Shown: piece by piece, positions 1-9,771 of the stretch
How positions within the stretch are numbered: the stretch's first letter is position 1
Layout: every line of letters starts with the position of its first letter
Origin: Rallus limicola
Taxonomy: Eukaryota; Chordata; Aves; Gruiformes; Rallidae
Length of the DNA stretch: 64,000 nt
NCBI GenBank assembly: GCA_022605955.1
Contig: JAKCOZ010000032.1
Coordinates: forward strand, 8,680,001-8,744,000
Direction: 5' to 3'
The notes under the pieces: generated by a model
Seen by the model: the letters and a program-made list of their open reading frames with translations, nothing else
Database searches by the model: none
Told to the model about the DNA's origin: nothing
Position numbers and translations under genes: made by a program

Positions 1-2528
1 TCCCTGCTCTCACCTCCCTGGCTATCAGCTAGCTGCATTGCTGAGCTGTCAAAATAAGTTGTCCTGAAGCTGCATGTCCTATTGATTCTTGCTCAGCCCA
101 AGGACCTGCAAGTGTCCCCCCTCTAGGATGCTGCACAGTTATTGCCTCCCTCTCAGCAACTTGCCATTTATCATAAGCTATCCAGGCAGCTGAGCTTGCA
201 GTTGTCCCCTGCAAGAAGGGGATTTATATGGGTTGGACAAGGCTTGTGTGATGCAGGGAAGGCTTTTCTGCATCCTTTTCCACAGCCTCATCAAAGCAGA
301 GGGGGCTGTGCTCCACAGACCATGCGGTGGCTACAGGTTGCCATGAGTTTTAAGTCCTTAAAGTGCTTGAACTTGGGTTGCAGATTTGGGGAGCTGAACT
401 GTCCCAGTGATCCCACAGCCTGTGAGTGTGGTGTTTGAGGGATGCGATGATTACCCATGGTATGACATGAAGACTGCTGGTGTATAAACCTGTCTGGATG
501 TTCATGTAAAGAAAGACAGTGAGTGGCTGGTGGGTAATGTACAAGTGAGACAGAAAAAATGTTTAATAAATACCATTTTTTTTTCTCTCTGAAGGGCTGA
601 TAACTGGATTAAACATCAACTTTGTGGGTAGGTTTATTTTCAGGTGGTGGTGTGAGTTTTTTCTGTTTTCTTTTTGGTATTATGCTTTTCACTCTGACAA
701 ATCTATTAACCTACATTTTGGCTGCAGCATTTGCCTGCCAAATCTAGTTTTAAAGTAAAATTTATTTTTTTTGAGCAATTGAGGCATAAAATAGCAACAG
801 ACACTTAAACTCTACCCATTCCAGCCAGATGTCATCATAATGTGAATCATCAAAGTGAAAAGTCGCTTTTGATCAAAGGTATCTTGAAATCTATACTGAT
901 AGAAGGTACTTTGTATGATCTGCAACTTAACCAGATCCTTAGTATGCATTTTTTTATATTCTATGGTAAAAACAGGGGTGTGGGGTATGTGTGGGATCTG
1001 TGGGTGTTCTCATTCACTCATGAATTACACTGAATTCCTTATTTTTGGTTAACTACAGTACCACCTGGTAATATTGTATTAATGTAGTTCTTCAGCAAGT
1101 ACGTCCATAGAGCACATCCTGACATGCTCAGCTCCCTTTGCTGCCTTCTTTCCCTTCTTAGATGGCCGTGACTATTTGCCTATGGCTTTTTCTATGCCAG
1201 GTATGACACAACTCCTTTACAGTTGCCAGCGTGAACAGCATGTCCTAAAAACAGCATGATCCAAAAGGGGAAGAAATGTTCTGTTTCGGGCCAGGTCTTT
1301 GAGTGGCTGTGTTGAAACCTAATCTCTGCTCTTACAATGACTTTGCACAGGGTTTTGGTATGTTCTTGAAAATTGATGACTTGTCCTCTGGGGGACCTTC
1401 ATCTCCTTTCCTTCAACACATCCCCCTTCATGTTCACCTTCTGATCCTAAAAGCAATAGTTTCATCACCATGACAAACAGGTGACCTGAGAAGTCAGATA
1501 CTCCAGAGGATGGGGTCAAGTCAGCCTTTTTCATTATCGTATGCATATAAGATAGCAGTAGTCAGTAGGTTATCTGCATTTATTAATGTCTTTGCCTGGA
1601 CTAGAACTTTATTCCCTGCCAAAAAGAAGATAAGAAAAGATAAGAAATGAGGCTGTAAGCTATTCATAACTTCCTTGAGAAAGATTGAAAATATCAGTAA
1701 AACATGACACTATTGCTCTTGGTAGTCCAGGTTGGGTGAGTTTGTTTTAATAATAATAAAACAACCAACCTAACCCAAAATATTGCCTTGAAATTTGAGC
1801 AAGAAAGAAGTGGTTTTGTGTACTACTTACCTCAGAGATCTTTTGCGAAGGGAGTTTGAAATCCCATAGATGACAAAACCTTTTCTGTTTTGATGGAGTA
1901 AATAAATTCAGAGTTCAATTTCTTTGTTCTGCATAAGGAGCTGAAGCTTGCTCTGTCTTCTGATTTGTGATGGCTAGAGTTAAGGTTGTGGTAAGTGTTC
2001 ACACAGGAGAAGGCAGAAAAGAGGTACCTGGGTTTGGAAAGATTCTAGTATGATTGCAAGGAACTACTACTCTTTCTATACCTGAGAGAAGACCTAAACT
2101 GTAAACTCAGCAGTCATCTGGTCGGGACATAAGAACAGTCAAATCAGGAGGAGTAACTGCATAGAACTCTTAACAACATAAAAAATGATTGTTGGTAAGG
2201 TTAAAGGTTGGCCAAACGGGTAGTTAGTTTAGGTTTGTCTCTTAGATTGACAGAGATTTAGATGAATTTAAGCAAGGCAGGTCCTACTCGGTTATACTGT
2301 GCTATGTTTTTCCAATGGTCTCAGCTCTCTTCTGTTTTCACTTTTTTGTTCATTGGGATCAGCATTGGCTTTGGTTTTTGCAGTTAGGAAAACACATCTC
2401 AAACCTTAAGAAAACATCGTTAACGTAGAACTGCAGCAACTTACCCAAAGTCTCTAGAAGCAACTTTATGCTTTTATGCTCAGTTGTCCCGAGGTCAGAT
2501 TATTGCAAAGCGAAGGGGTTGTTTGTAG
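1..2528. other. Non-coding stretch, no recognised gene
   Basis: This is AT-rich single-copy-looking DNA. Its open frames are short, lack homology I recognise and have no convincing splice context. There is a small TAA run near 1750 and otherwise nothing I can name. It lies upstream of the ANK3 exon, so it is either intergenic or inside an intron of a transcript that starts further upstream; the sequence does not decide which. Confidence 0.6.
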
Positions 2529-3110
2529 GGGTCTGTCGTGGTTTCACCCCGGCTGTGGGCCGAGATCCACGCAGCTGCCTGCTCCTTAAAGTAAAAGAGC
2601 AGGGGAAGAGGGAAAGGGGGGTGGAAAACAAGGGAAGGGAATAGGAAGGGGCAAATAACTCCAAAACCAAGAAACTAAGAGGCCCGTGGGTTGGGATAAG
2701 GATAGTTTACTAGGAGAACAGAAAGATCAAATATAACAATGCTCACAGGACTTTAGAGCAAAAGAATATGAAACTATTGATCCCCAATGCAGCTTCTCAC
2801 CCAACCACACAGCTCAGGCCTCACCACCCAGAGCCGTCCCGGAACCCGACCGTCCCCCAAGACCCTCGCGTCCCGGAACCGCCCCCCTTCTTCCTCCCAT
2901 CAGCCCCCCTTTATCCTGGGCAGGACGTAATTGGCATGGAATACTCTCTTTGGCCCATCTGGGTCACCTGTCCTGGCTTTGACTGTCTGACTGCAACTAG
3001 AAACATCAGGGTGTTCTCAGCACTGCTTTCATTGTAACTCCCAAACACAGCATCCCATCCGCTGCTACACATGGAGTTAACTCTATCCTGACTGAAACCA
3101 GGACAGGGTC
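2529..3110. mobile_element. Solo LTR of an endogenous retrovirus, with target-site duplication
   Basis: The LTR proper is 2534-3105 (572 bp). It begins TGTCGTGGTTTCA and ends TGAAACCAGGACA; these ends are inverted copies matching at 12 of 13 positions. It is bracketed by a perfect 5-bp direct repeat GGGTC at 2529-2533 and 3106-3110. TG...CA termini plus a short target duplication are the hallmark of retroviral integration, and no internal gag, pol or env follows on either side, so this is a solo LTR left by recombination. A 5-bp duplication fits ERVL-like avian elements better than the 6 bp usual for ERVK, but the class is inferred. Inside, a 12-bp GC-rich motif (CGTCCCGGAACC) occurs twice, 34 bp apart (2835 and 2869). 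The 89-codon open frame crossing it is not a gene. Confidence 0.85.
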
Positions 3111-5091
3111 AAAGTGTATCACTTTACCTCTGGAAATGCCTAAACCCTGCTCTCCAGAGGGGTGACACCCTGCTGCCTGTTTCAGCAGATCTTTGGGAAG
3201 AGCCTTTTAAACTTTCAGGTGACTTTTCAGCTGTGTTGTATTTAACTGATGCTTTTAGCAATATAAGCAAGTTCCAGTGTCTTATTGGGGTGGATCAGAG
3301 AGTTATCTGCTTGCTTGCGTCTCTGCCAAGATGTGACTACGTTTCATTTCCAGAAACTCCAACTCAACTCTTGTCCTGAATAAATGAGTACTCATTTGTC
3401 TATTGCTCAGTCTTTCTTCTATAATGCCATTTGCAGGGGACTTCTTTCTTGACTTGGTGGTGTTTCTGAGAACATTGTTTCAGGCTTGCTTTTTTCCACT
3501 TCATACCAGGTACTCAGATGTTACTTCACTGACCTCAGTAGAAAGGCTCCTGATTTTCACATCCGTGTAGTGAGATCAGAATCATCTCCTTTGTGCAGGA
3601 TATAAGGATTCTATATCCTTTGTGGAGTCTGAGTACTACTAGAAATTACTTTGCAGTTATTTAGGGAAAAATGAGATTGTCATTTAAATCACAACTACAT
3701 GAAGCAGGTGAAATATAAATGTAATTCTCTTTTACTAGGGGGAGAAACTGGGGAAGATTAATGGATGTCTTAGTCTTGTACGTGCCAGCATTTGACTAGA
3801 GCCTTGGTGCTTTGGAATTATTCACTTTGTACCAATTTGGTGCTTTGGAATTATTCACTTTGTACCAACAATTTAAAATACACATCCTTAATGTTGTCTG
3901 CTTGTGGACAAATACTATGATCAAAAAGGTAAATAACATTAGGAGTAACTGGAAACAGAATAGAAAACAAACCAAAATGATGTTCCTTTCTTAATTTGCA
4001 CAGTTCTTGCATTGACAGGAGATTTTGTTGCTCCATTGCCCCGTATCTCCTCACTGAAAAGATGTAAAATGAAAACAGATGAAAAGAATGGCAGAAGAAT
4101 CCCTCCTTATATGAGGAGAAATTAAATAGTTCTTTACAACTGGGAGAGGAATGAATAAATGGGAATATGCTAAAGCTGAATAAAATCATGCCTGATGTGG
4201 AGATGATGAGCAGGGAATGAATCATTGCTGTTTTGATACAGTTTAAAGGAAATAATGTTCCCATGTATGAGGTACAGTTAAATTGTGGCTCTTAACTGCT
4301 GTACTGTCTTGGATATGGGAAGTATCTGTGGCTCCAAAAGCAATTTCTGCTTCTAGACTTACTTGCCTACCTAATTTCTTTATAGCTGCATCTGTCACTT
4401 TGGATTTAACGCATGTCAATTCATGCAAAGCTTTATAACCATTGGGCTTGAAAATACTTGTCAGGCCCCCAAGCCAAAGCACTGCATCAACACCAGGCTT
4501 CCTTTCTCCAGAGAGGACTGGAGGCTGACATCCCTTCTAGACAAGTGAAGGACAAGCAGTACCTGGCTTTTTTATCCCCATGATGGTAGTCCTCAGTTTC
4601 TCTTGCAAAACTTCCATGGGATACTAGAGGAGTTTGCCTTTATCTCTAGTCCTATTTTTAGAGCTGCCAGGTGGCAGCAGGTTGTCTTTTCTGGCTTACT
4701 GCTTCTCCAACTGTGGCTTTGCATGATCTTCCTCAGTAAAAAAAATGAACACCAATAAACGACCAAAACCAAAGCAACAGAACAAATGGACCTCCACCTC
4801 AAACCCTTCCCCCCCAAAACCCCAACAAAACATAAACACACGCTCCCCCCCAAAAGAACCCCAATCCCAGATCAAATTTGCCTTTAATGTAGCTCTTCCC
4901 AAAGGTAGGTAGAAATGGACTAAAGGTCACTTTCAGAGGAACAAAATCCTGTTTAAAACCCCTGAGTGTGGTGGTTTCTCTTAGCCAGGCCTTCCCAAAG
5001 GCCAGGATGTGCTAGGTGCAGGTCTGTAGCTGGAATTTAAATAATTTCCCTTTCTTGGAAAGGGAATTTACCCAAAAGCACTAGCTAGCTA
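3111..5091. other. Non-coding stretch with one tandem duplication
   Basis: Apart from a 33-bp tandem duplication at 3804-3868 and a C/A-rich low-complexity patch near 4740-4860, I see no named element. A minus-strand open frame at 4243-4482 is mentioned in the findings but is not supported as a gene. Confidence 0.55.
3804..3868. repeat. Two-copy exact tandem duplication, 33-bp period
   Basis: A 32-bp unit starting TTGGTGCTTTGGAATTATTC occurs at 3804-3835 and again without a mismatch at 3837-3868, with one T between. Identity of the copies suggests a recent slippage or template-switch event. Confidence 0.95.
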
Positions 5092-5970
5092 GTGATGGCA
5101 CCAAGGTGAGTGGTGAAGTTAATGTGCTGGAGGGATGGGATGCCATCCAGAAGGACCTGGACAGGCTGGAGAAGTGGGCCCAGGTTAAACCTCATGAGGT
5201 TCAACAAATCCAAGTGCAGGGTCCTGCATCTGGGTCGGGACAACCCCCATTATCCATACAGGTCAGGAGAGGATGTGCTGGAAAGCAGCCTTGAGGAAAA
5301 GGACTTGGGGGACTCATGGGTGAGAAGCAGAATATGAGCCACCAACGTACACCTGCAGCCCAGAAGGCCAGACACATCCTGGGTTGCATCAAAAGAAGTT
5401 TGGCCAGCAGGTGGAGAGAGGGGATTCTGCCCTAGTGCTCTACTCTGCTCTGGGGAGACCTCAGCTGGAGTGCTGTGTCCAGCTTTGGAGCCCCCAGCAT
5501 AAGAAGGACATGGACCTGTTGGAGCGTGTCCAGAGAAGGGCCACAAAAGTGACCAAAGGACTGAAGCGCCTCTCCTATGAAAACAGGCTGAGAGAGTTGG
5601 GTTTTTTCAGCCTGGAGAAGAGAAGGCTTGGAGGGGACCTTATAGAGGCCTTCCAGTCCCTGACAGGTGCCTGTAGGAAAGCTGGGGAAGAACTGCTCCT
5701 GAGGGCATGGAGAAGTAGGACAACGGGTAATGGTTTTAAACTTGAAAAGGGGAGATTTAGGTTGGATATTAGGAAAAAGCTCTTCAATAGGAGGGTGGTG
5801 GGTCACTGGCACAAGTTGCCCAGAGAGGTGGTGGAGGCCCCATTCCTGGAGACATTCAAGGTCAGGCTTGATGGGGCTCTGAGTGACCTGATCTAGTGAA
5901 GATGTCCCTGCTTACTGCAGGGGTTTGGACTAAATGGCCTCTAAAGGTCCCTTCCAACCTAACATGTACT
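5092..5970 (+). mobile_element. CR1 retrotransposon fragment, 3' end, plus orientation
   Basis: This is a 5'-truncated CR1 non-LTR retrotransposon of about 0.88 kb. It begins in the part of ORF2 just after the reverse-transcriptase catalytic box (GATGGCACCAAG, equivalent to ...DDTK) and runs to the 3' end (AAGGTCCCTTCCAACCTAAC). Codons 5384-5896 form an uninterrupted 170-residue frame of the ORF2 C-terminus, containing recognisable CR1 blocks such as [35 protein letters not shown] and LPREVVEAP, ending at a TAG. The portion before 5384 is frameshifted relative to it. The tail lacks a clear repeated octamer. Its 3' segment resembles the copy at 28741-29190 more than the others here, suggesting the same CR1 subgroup. 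No function; a dead-on-arrival insertion. Confidence 0.95.
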
Positions 5971-6815
5971 ATTTCTTGCTTACCCTTGATTTAAAGGTCT
6001 AGTTTTTGCATAAAGGAATAGCATAAGCCTCAAAAATTGCTGCTCTCAAACCCATCTGTCGTGAGCACATCATTTAACCAGAGGATTTTTTTCTGTGATG
6101 TTGATACTGTTAATTGTCTTAATTTCTAAATAGTTCTCCATAATTCTTTTACTTGACAGATTTTTGCATAGGGTTATCAAAAGCCATTCAGAGAAGCATG
6201 GCTTAATAAGATTTATTTTTCTCACTGGTACATAATTTTAAAGGCTAAAAAGAAGAGGAAAGAAGCAAAAGTATTTTACCACTTTGGAAATAAAAATTCC
6301 AAAGAATTCTAGGTTTATATTCCTGGATCAGATTGTTTGGTTAAGCATTTTAAAAACAGCTGTGTTCAGTAATTGCCTCAATAAACTTGGGTGGCTACTC
6401 ACCACATCTGTGTCTATCAATTGGATGTTGTCCTTCCCAGACTTGATGAAGTAGGTGAAAAGCACCTTTCATTTGTGCTTGGAGCTTCAAAAAACTTGCC
6501 TACTACTTACTAAATGCACCACTGTGCAGCTTTAAAGAGTCTTGGTGTACTCTTACAGGACACCTTTGCACAAGGGGGTCTCTTGTATAATTTCTTGTAA
6601 ATACAAGTTGCAGTCAGAACTGCTGAACTTTGATGGGTCAAAACATCATCTAGAAAAACACCACAGAGGCAATGTAGAAGGCTATCCTTATTTTCTTCTG
6701 GGTCTGAGAGAGATGTCTTGCTGGTTCTAATAAAATCTTCCTTTGTTTGACTTAAGTGCACTTTTTGCTGGCAGGAGTCATCTGTGTTTCCAAAACTTCC
6801 ATTTGGAAAGCTGTA
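5971..6815. other. Non-coding stretch between two CR1 fragments
   Basis: AT-rich, no repeat or gene recognised. Open frames at 6510-6761 (minus) and 6542-6730 (plus) overlap on opposite strands and have no supporting features. Confidence 0.55.
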
Positions 6816-7031
6816 GAATGTCAGGAGAAACTATTTCCCTGTGAGGGTGACGGAGCCCTGGGACAGGCTGCCCAGAGAGGCTGTGGAGTCTCCTTCTGTG
6901 GAGACATCCAAACCTGTCTGGACACATTCCTGTGTGGTTTAGTCTGGGTGATCCTGTTCTGGCAAGGGGGTTGGACTAGATGAGCTTTCAAGGTCTCTTC
7001 CAAATCCTAACGCTCTGGAATTCCATGATCC
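6816..7031 (+). mobile_element. Short CR1 3'-end fragment, plus orientation
   Basis: About 215 bp of CR1 3' end: CCCTGGGACAGGCTGCCCAG, the GTGGAGTCTCCTTC block, then GGTTGGACTAGATGAG and an eroded tail (TGGAATTCCATGATCC) in place of the usual TGGGATTCTGTGATTC. It belongs to the same subgroup as the copies at 13659-14167 and 35331-36455, with which it shares the CTGTGGAGTCTCCTTC segment. Confidence 0.93.
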
Positions 7032-9213
7032 AACTAAATGTCATTCATATAGTAATGACTTATGCATTTTTAATTGCTTTTAAGGATTAAAAAAAAGAGT
7101 CCTTTGGGGTAGCTTCTGTTTACCTTCCACGTACTGGCAGGCCTGCCCACGCACCAGACAGCACAGCAACAAACTGCCAGAGAGCTTTTCTTTCTCTGCA
7201 GAAGGGCAGCAGTCAGTAGTCAGCCTTTGTTGGGAGGTCGCGCTGACCCAGCGCCGGCTCCAGCAGCCTTCCAGGAACTGGCGCATGCTGATGCCGTGGC
7301 AGCTGTTCTCTTCTGCTCTAAGGCTCTGCTTTCTGCTCTCAAAACTGGCAAGATTAGACACACTTCTGTGAAGTTCTGGAGTGCAACGCTGAGCGTCCAG
7401 TGCTTAAAGTGTAGGAATGCGTCTGGAGGAGGCTGTAGGGTACAAGTCCAGCTGGCAGTGGTTCACAGCCTTTCCTGACACCAGTTCCTACTGATGAAAA
7501 AATCTTGTCCTGTGTTTGTAAGTTGTTGCAAAACTCCCTTGTCTATCCTTGTGTGCCAACTCAGCCACTACACCACTGATACACGAGTATCTTACCAAGA
7601 CAAAGAAGAGATGCCTCGGTTCTGTGGGCATGCTGTTTGTACTACATTTATCATAGAGACAGTAGCTTCCGCCCTGTTTTAGAAGAGACAAAGACATGTC
7701 AGTATGTAGTGTTAACACACTGCAGCAGGGGAATGGAAAACTGTCATCTGCCTTTCTCATACCTTGGATTTTGCCTTGGATGTTGTGATGAACCACTGCT
7801 GAATGCTGGCTCCCTGATTGCCTAAGTTTACATGCTTAACCAGACCCGTGGCTGGGGTAAATTTCCACTCCTTTGTAGTTATATTCTTTTCTCTAGTTTT
7901 AATACTGATGGCCCTGGGACTCCAGTAAGGTAGGATGGGAGGGTGCAGTGGTTTGCAAAAAGTATGTTTTGTGCCCTGGTCCCAGAGCAGAATACATGGT
8001 AACTGGGTGCTTTTGTGAGACAGAAAGTAAGTAGAAAGAATGAGCTACAGAAAATGAGATTGCACCTCTCTCTTATTTTGAGGTGCACACTGCTAATTTT
8101 TACTATTGCTTGTCTTCATACCAGCAGGAATTCTAGTTTGCTTCTCTGTCTCTAAAGGAAATCTCTAGGTTTTCTGGTTTAAAACCTGGTTTAAAACACG
8201 GGTGTGAAGAATAACGAGATTACACCCTGACCACATTAACAGACAAGGACTGAAGCTGAGGAGTAGGAGTCTCTTCACATGCAAAGACTGAGCGTGCCTT
8301 GTTGTGGGTATAAGAGTACCAGCAGCATTTTGGATCTTTGAGTGCAATGGTGAGATCATGGTTACCACAAAGGATGCTGAGACAGTTATTCAGCCTATGC
8401 ACTGGAAGCCCAGGCGAAGTAGCTGATTCCCATCAGTGCTGCTTTTTTTTTCCCACCAAATACTATGGAAATGGTTAGTTTCTCTTCACAAACTCAGTTC
8501 TTGAGCTGTGGTCCAAAACTTATTTTTTTATCACTGTATGTAGCCTCTGCTGAACTACACAGCTACTCAGATGGCATTTGTACAGGGTAGTTGCCCTGCT
8601 AACTCCTACCTTGGCTAGCTGCAGCCTGTGGAAACCCATCACAAGATCTGCTATAACTCTAGAAAGCAGCTTTAAGGCTACAAATTGAAGCTTAATATTT
8701 TTTCTGCTATTAAAAGTTACCTAGTGTATGTGTAGAAGATATACATTATTAACTACTCTGTCACTTGATGTAGTGCTTTTGCAATTCGAACCGAAAACGT
8801 TGGGCGCTCTGTAAAGAGTCTCTATAAAATTGCAGTGTGGCCTGTGTGGTGGAACAGAACGTCTCCTGTAAGAAGATCACAGTGCTCAGGGCTTCTGCTC
8901 ATAGAAGTAATCAGAATGTGATGATTGGATGAGAGATGAAAAAAGCCCATTAGATCATCTCAGTCATTAGTCTGACAATGCGAATTGTCCTTCACAATTC
9001 TTTTTTGTCTTACAATCCTTACAATTCTTTTTTGTCTTTTCTAGCTCAGCTTTAAATGGACAGTTACTGGGCTCCCACAGTTTTCCTTAGAGTAGAGTTC
9101 TGTAAGGTGACTAATTTATATTGAAAGGTCTGCTCTATTGTCTGTTGCACAGTTTGTGATTAATTCCTTTTCATTTTCAAGCCTGTGAAATAATTTTAGA
9201 CTTGTATCAGAAA
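7032..9213. other. Non-coding stretch
   Basis: A GC-richer patch around 7190-7340 follows a strong splice-acceptor-like sequence (see findings). An 18-bp direct repeat lies near 9000. A weakly CR1-like segment at about 8945-9110 (TAGATCATCTCAGTC and following) might be an old decayed copy but is too eroded to claim. Nothing else is recognised. Confidence 0.5.
8994..9038. repeat. Two-copy 18-bp direct repeat
   Basis: ACAATTCTTTTTTGTCTT occurs at 8994-9011 and again at 9021-9038 with a 9-bp spacer that itself repeats part of the unit (ACAATCCTT). A small slippage-type repeat with no evident function. Confidence 0.9.
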
Positions 9214-9771
9214 TAGGGTGGCCAGCAGGTCTGGGGAGGGGTTTGTGCCCCTGTACTGGGCATTGCTGAGGCTGCACCTTGAGTGCTGTGTCCAGCTCTG
9301 GGCTCCTCACAGTAAGAAGGATGTTGAGGTCCTGGAGCGAGTCCAGAGAAGGGCAACCAGGCTGGGGAAGGGGCTAGAGGGCAAATACTCTGAGGAGCTG
9401 CTGAGGGAGCTGGGGGTGTTCCACCTGGAGAAGAGGAGGCTGAGTGGAGACCTTATCACTGCCTACAACTACCTTGAAAGGAGGTTGTAGAGAGGTGGGC
9501 GCTGGTCTCTTCAGCCAGGGGACAGGAGATGGGACAAGGGAAATGGCCTCAAGCTGCTCCAGGGCAGGGTCAGATCAGATGTGAGGGAAAAGTTCTTCCT
9601 TGAAAGAGTTGTGGGGCTGTGCAACAGGCTGCCCAGAGGGGGTTGAGTCACCATCCCTGGGTGTGTTTAACAGATGGATAGATGAGGTACTTAGGGATAT
9701 GGTTTAGCATAGGACAGGGATAGTTGGACTTGATGATCTTAAAGGTCTTTTCCAACCTGGTGATTCTGTGA
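9214..9771 (+). mobile_element. CR1 retrotransposon fragment, plus orientation
   Basis: A 5'-truncated CR1 of about 0.56 kb. It opens at GGTGGCCAGCAGGTCTGGGG. Frame 9218-9490 keeps ORF2 C-terminal blocks ([36 protein letters not shown]) and then hits a TAG. Distal sequence includes GGAGATGGGACAAGGGAAAT and AAGTTCTTCC; the end is CCAACCTGGTGATTCTGTGA. It shares diagnostic positions with the minus-strand copy at 46972-47541 and so likely belongs to the same subfamily. Confidence 0.95.

Noticed and set aside
2768..3037. 89-codon frame rich in proline
   Set aside because: It lies wholly inside the solo LTR and reads through its GC-rich segment; not a gene.
3851..4264. 137-codon minus-strand open frame
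   Set aside because: Its composition is dominated by Phe, Ser, Leu and Ile from AT-rich DNA, it crosses the 33-bp duplication, and no homology is recognised.
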